64,000 nt of DNA from Icerya purchasi. Taxonomy: Eukaryota > Arthropoda > Insecta > Hemiptera > Monophlebidae. The stretch spans positions 502,531,352 through 502,595,351 of the forward strand of contig CM077115.1 in NCBI GenBank assembly GCA_039619475.1, in the 5' to 3' direction. The stretch's first letter is position 1, and every line of letters begins with the position of its first letter. Both the position numbers and the translations under genes were made by a program. The notes below the pieces were generated by a model. It saw only the letters and a program-made list of their open reading frames with translations, searched no databases and was not told the DNA's origin. Positions 60,330 to 64,000 of this stretch are shown here, in pieces.

Positions 60330-61840
60330 GTTTTTTTGTTTTTTTTGTTGTTTTTTTTTGGCTCATCAACTAAACTTTTACTCAGAAACAATTAGAAAAG
60401 GAAGGAATCAATTATATCTGGAAAAATATTGTCAGTAGGAAGGAACAAATAGTGAGAATAATGGGTGAAGAAAAAAAAGGCAGGATATAAAAGGAGCAAT
60501 ACGGAGGAGGAGGATCAAGTCTTAGTAAACTGGAACGCAAAGTAGAACGTTAAACGAAAGAGATGAACACTTAATAAAGACGTGATCAGCATTGCAAACA
60601 CGCTCTTTATTTGAGTGGAAAGGACAATATAGCGAGAAAACCAACAAAAAAATTAAAACAAGAACAAGGTAATGGAGTAGAGCTTAAGAGTGTAGGCAAA
60701 TAGTGGGAACAGAACGACGAAGTGAAGCAAACAGAAAGAATCGCAGATTAGCAGGAAAACTAGGTTGATTAGACAAAAAATAAATAATTGTTAGAAAAAT
60801 CGGAAAGTGTATATATCAACCAAAATCGGAGATGAAAATGTGTACACAGCGGAAGAAATTAAAGGATGAAATTTTTCTTAAGAAAAGAAACAGGAAAACC
60901 CAGCAACCCGAGCTAAAGATTCCACCACTTCATTACCGAAAATCTCCAAAGCGGCTATAAAATGGAGAGAAGACACGAGTGTAGATAAGTGAACGTATAT
61001 GGTAAATAATAAAGTCACAGAAATGATCAGTCTGTGAAGAACAAATTGAAGGGCGATCATGAAGTCGGATACAACCAAAAATTTCGATGAAAGCTAATTA
61101 GAAGAAATGAAAATAATGGAAAAATAGTCATTAATTCGTTTACGAATATTAAACAGAAAAGGGAGTAAATGAAAAGATATTGAAATATTAATAAAAGAAG
61201 CGCCGTTACTACCCAGCCTCTTCGAAGAACCAGTGAACACAGATACATGAGATGGAAATTAAGAACTGATAGTACTGTAAAATTCCTGTCTAATTAGGGT
61301 TTGTCGAAGAAATTTTACAAGCGCAGGTATAATAAACATTTTAGGAGGAAGGCAGAGTTCGGCTAAATTAAATAAATTAAAGAAGAAATTAAAGGAAATT
61401 GTGTTAAAGTAAAACGAACTAAGCCGATGAGGGATAAGGGATAAAATAGGAGTTTTTCTAGATGTAAACGCAGATTCTAGAAATGGATAAGAATAGAGGA
61501 CGTGAGTGGAAGACAATTAGCGGGAAAACAATAGTCCAAATAAAATAGCCAATAGAAAGGGGTGCCGTATTAGAGATTCAGCATGAACTTGTATGATTGG
61601 AGAGGATTTAAGAGTACCAAGACATCGTTGAAGGCAAGAATTTTGTATTACATCTAATTTAGAGAAGCGGAACTTGGAAGTACAACTGTAAAGAAATGAA
61701 CGATAATCAGATTTAGGACGGATGATGAACTTATACAGAGAAATAAGGATACAAGGATCGTCACTCTACTTGGTTTGAGACAGGGCCGTCAGCAAGTTTA
61801 ACCTTTTGATCGAAGAAGAAAAAAATATTTGATATGTCTG
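60330..61840 (-). mobile_element. 5'-truncated LINE family R copy inside the Polinton
   Basis: The T-runs around 60337-60358 are the reversed tail. The 3' end resembles the copy at 12.5 kb. LEIFGNEVVESLARVAG (open frame 60878-61078) is the end of RNase H. LAELCLPPKMF and RQTLIRQEFYSTISS (61259-61516) match the spacer before RNase H in the reference (SAKFLPHSIVRSEFHKVLSS). RT C-terminal traces extend to about 61.8 kb. Frames are broken. Confidence 0.75.
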
Positions 61841-61912
61841 GGAATGTTTGTAATATTACACTATTTTATGAATTTAGTTGTGTAAGAAGGGCACGGTTAC
61901 GAAAAATTTCTT

Positions 61913-61985
61913 CAAAATTTGAGTTTTAAGCATCGAAATTGAAACATTTTCAGCAAACTCCGGAAATTTCACCCCTTCCTAACTC
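61913..61985 (+). repeat. Direct repeat, right member
   Basis: Same-orientation partner of 60209-60283, about 75-80% alike by eye. Confidence 0.65.
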
Positions 61986-62049
61986 TCTGAATAAAGAATT
62001 TTCAATTTTCTTCATACCTGTATATGTAGGTTAATAAAGAAAACATACT

Positions 62050-62317
62050 GCTGTAATGGCACATTGTTAATTGGAATATAAAAATATCGATATATTTATT
62101 TTATCGACCGATAATTTATTTATTTCAATCGAAATTAATGAAATTACGCGCTTGCAATTCAAAATTAGGCTGAACTCGAGCCAAAATTAACAAAAATACG
62201 CGCTTACAGTTCAAAATGAACGATATTCAACGTTTAACAGTCAAACAAAAGTCAGATTCCGCCTATAGTTCATTCACGAGTGTAGCTTTCTTCCTCCGCT
62301 GAGTTTAATTGTCTACT
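62050..62317 (-). repeat. Polinton right terminal inverted repeat
   Basis: Its reverse complement begins AGTAGACAATTAAACTCAGC and matches the left terminus through the paired GAACTGTAAGCGC / GAATTGCAAGCGC units to GGTCGATAAAAT. It is longer than the left copy, which has lost about 60-70 bp internally. Confidence 0.7.
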
Positions 62318-62639
62318 CGTTAAAATGTTATCAACAATAATTTTTTTATGAAATTTAACGACAGTAATTATGTTTATAATAAAGTTACCGGTCATTAAAT
62401 AATTTACTAAGAAGTGTAAATAATTGTAAGTGAAAACATAAAGGTAACAATTTTTTAAGATTAATAACAGTTAAAATCAATCATAACTACTAATGATAGC
62501 CGGTTTAGTTTGTTGTAAGTTTTTTTTTCCTTTTTATCTGCATAGAATCTGTTCAGTTGAACAATAAGTAGCAATGTTATTTTATGTAAACCATGGTGGA
62601 ACGCTTCCCAGTGGTCGCTATTCCTTATTTGTATGTACG
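62318..62639. other. AT-rich DNA, nothing recognised
   Basis: No gene or repeat motif seen between the Polinton terminus and the Jockey-like fragment. Confidence 0.4.
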
Positions 62640-63300
62640 TTATTTATTGGAATATGTTGAGCTATACAAATTAATGTCTACGGACGAAATTCCAGTTCAA
62701 TTTGGCTATGTCGTTTCAATCGTCTGAATCGTATGCTCTTCTGCGAAAGATTAGCTGCTAGCGGATTGATGTGGTTTCCAAGTCGATGAAAGTATCTTCT
62801 AGCAAAGGTCGTAATTACTTCTTTAACCGTTGGAATGCAGAGGTCTTTGTGTATATCATCGTTACGGATAAACCATGGTGCCGCCAAAATATCTCGTAGA
62901 ACACTGAAATCTTTGTATAATTTTAAAAATACTCGTCATTCCCCAGATTTGAATACCGTATGTCCACACAGGTTCTAAGATTGCCCTGTATAGTAGCACT
63001 TTATTTTCAACCGATAAAGATGAATTTTTGTTCATTAACCAACGCAGGCTGCGGTATTTGATATCTAGTTGCTTTCATTTTGTAATAATATGATTCTTGA
63101 AGGTGAGCTGTTGGTCAAGATGTAACCCGAGATATTTCGCAGCACATGAGTTGGGAATTGTCTGTCCATTCAGCTGGATCAGTAAATTTTGCCCTTTATT
63201 TAAGGTAAACAAAACCTGTTATGACTTTGATTCGTTAACTGCAACTCTCCATTGTTTAAGCCATTTCTCCACATATAGCAGATGATTTTGGAATTTAGAA
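62640..63300 (-). mobile_element. Jockey-like LINE fragment, RT C-terminus
   Basis: Reverse-strand pieces in order: LIQLNGQTIPNSCAAKYLGL and HLDQQLTFKNHI (63095-63180), YRAILEPVWTYGIQIWGMT (62945-63000), and the open frame 62678-62887 with APWFIRNDDIHKDLCIPTVK and RRYFHRLGNHINPLAANL. These are the typical end of Jockey-clade ORF2 proteins. Frames shift between the pieces. The endonuclease and catalytic RT core are absent. Confidence 0.8.
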
Positions 63301-63496
63301 GATATTTAAACGTGAAAGTGAACAGTCGTGTGCTCTTGTGTTCTAAATACAGTTTTTTTCTCTTTTTCTTATCTTATCTCTTTCCTTTTTTCTGATATGT
63401 GTTAAATTTATCTCTTTTTTTTTGTATCCTACCTTTTTTTTTGTTTGGTGATAATTTCGATGTAAACAAGAAGCTCCAGTATCGCTAACCGCCTGT

Positions 63497-64000
63497 ATGG
63501 CGGAAAAACCCACCAGTTTCAACACGTCTACAAATACTCCATTATCGCTAACTGTCACCGGTTCAAACATGCCTACAAACGGTAAACCAGCTTTATCATA
63601 TGCTTCTATCGTTCAATTCGATAAACCTCCTTCACGTGACCAAGCAATCGTCATCCACGTTAACAAAGATGATAAACTAAAAGACTGTATACAATGTATC
63701 GGCACCCTGATACCTCCGAAAGACATATTATTTGCATCTCGTATATCGAATAACCGTATATGCGTGTACTTAGCTTCAATTAAAATAGCAGACAACCTAA
63801 TTCAATCCCGCTCACAAATCACTGTAAACTCTCGTATCCTAAAACTATGTAAACTGATCAATCCCGCTAAACGCCTAATAATTTCTAACGCCTCCCCCCA
63901 CATACCCCACTCCGTCATCGAACGCAAATTGGTGGATATCAATCTAAAACTAACAGCGCCAGTTAGCTACTTGAAAGCTGGTATTACCGAAGACCAATAC
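63497..64000 (+). CDS. LINE ORF1-like protein, 5' part, runs off the window
   Basis: From the ATG at 63497 the frame stays open for 168 codons to the window end, the clearest intact frame after the mariner and the R ORF2. The N-terminus is Ser/Thr/Asn-rich, then SYASIVQFDKPPSRDQAIVI, KDILFASRISNNRICVYLAS (an RRM-like beta strand region) and INPAKRLIISNASPHIPHSV. I associate this pattern with ORF1 proteins of insect LINEs, in which zinc knuckles follow downstream. The 190 bp before the ATG are C/T-rich and may be its 5' UTR. Its strand is opposite to the Jockey-like fragment beside it, so it is a separate element. Codon use is less AT-biased than the flanks. It could alternatively be a host gene carrying such a domain. 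Confidence 0.6.
   Translation, partial: MAEKPTSFNTSTNTPLSLTVTGSNMPTNGKPALSYASIVQFDKPPSRDQAIVIHVNKDDKLKDCIQCIGTLIPPKDILFASRISNNRICVYLASIKIADNLIQSRSQITVNSRILKLCKLINPAKRLIISNASPHIPHSVIERKLVDINLKLTAPVSYLKAGITEDQY

Larger units (their letters stand above)
52641..62317 (-). mobile_element. Ancient Polinton (Maverick) relic
   Basis: This is a large self-synthesising DNA transposon in ruins, about 9.7 kb where intact elements are 15-20 kb. Diverged inverted termini bound it, and between them, on the minus strand, lie relics of hallmark Polinton genes: integrase with chromodomain, a linker-region protein, a packaging-type ATPase and possibly a piece of protein-primed DNA polymerase B. The integrase lies toward the left terminus, as is usual. 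The flanking hexamers (TAGGCC and CGTTAA) do not match, so a 6-bp target duplication is not visible. Capsid and protease genes were not found. An R retrotransposon occupies 60.33-61.84 kb. Everything is frameshifted, so nothing functional is expected. Confidence 0.7.

Overview
This window is AT-rich eukaryotic DNA, most likely from an arthropod and probably an insect. The evidence is the transposon content: a D,D34D mariner, RNase H-bearing LINEs, Jockey- and RTE-like fragments, a hAT relic and a Polinton relic, set among long (TA)n tracts and A/T homopolymers. I found no convincing host gene, tRNA, rRNA or CRISPR array. Nearly everything recognisable is transposable-element sequence in different stages of decay. 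A species cannot be assigned from this sequence.

Layout. 1-2.3 kb: no recognisable feature. 2.3-8.4 kb: decayed minus-strand copies of a LINE with AP endonuclease, reverse transcriptase (RT), RNase H and a C-terminal Cys/His domain (called family R here). 8.4-12.5 kb: AT-rich, unassigned. 12.5-16.4 kb: a pile-up of four or five R copies, minus then plus, meeting head to head near 14.4 kb. 16.7-17.3 kb: two foldback elements. 17.465-18.782 kb: a mariner with an open transposase frame, nearly identical terminal inverted repeats (TIRs) and a TA duplication. 20.2-21.0 kb: R fragment. 21.6-22.1 kb: RTE-like fragment. 22.4-24.6 kb: hAT relic with a foldback MITE nested in it. 27.3-28.3, 29.9-30.4, 35.25-35.5, 39.2-40.45 and 62.6-63.3 kb: fragments of other LINEs. 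37.6-37.9 kb: possible tRNA-derived SINE.

42.2-52.2 kb: a repeat family flanked by (TA)n, with an internal 17-bp inverted repeat. One copy is split by a nearly full-length R element (about 6.04 kb, minus strand, 45.93-51.97 kb). That element supplies the reference for every other R fragment. ORF1 carries zinc knuckles. ORF2 carries endonuclease, RT and RNase H. Only a few frameshifts and stops break them.

52.64-62.32 kb: the most interesting unit. It is an ancient, heavily eroded Polinton (Maverick). Diverged inverted termini beginning AGT(A/G)GACA enclose minus-strand relics of an integrase with chromodomain, a linker-region protein, a packaging-type ATPase with a degenerate P-loop, and a possible piece of protein-primed DNA polymerase. 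An R copy is inserted in its right half. 63.497-64.0 kb: an open reading frame leaves the window on the plus strand and looks like the ORF1 of yet another LINE.

The genes do not form a host pathway. They are independent mobile elements nested in one another, and the nesting gives relative ages: Polinton and hAT oldest, then most R fragments, with the full-length R copy and the mariner youngest.
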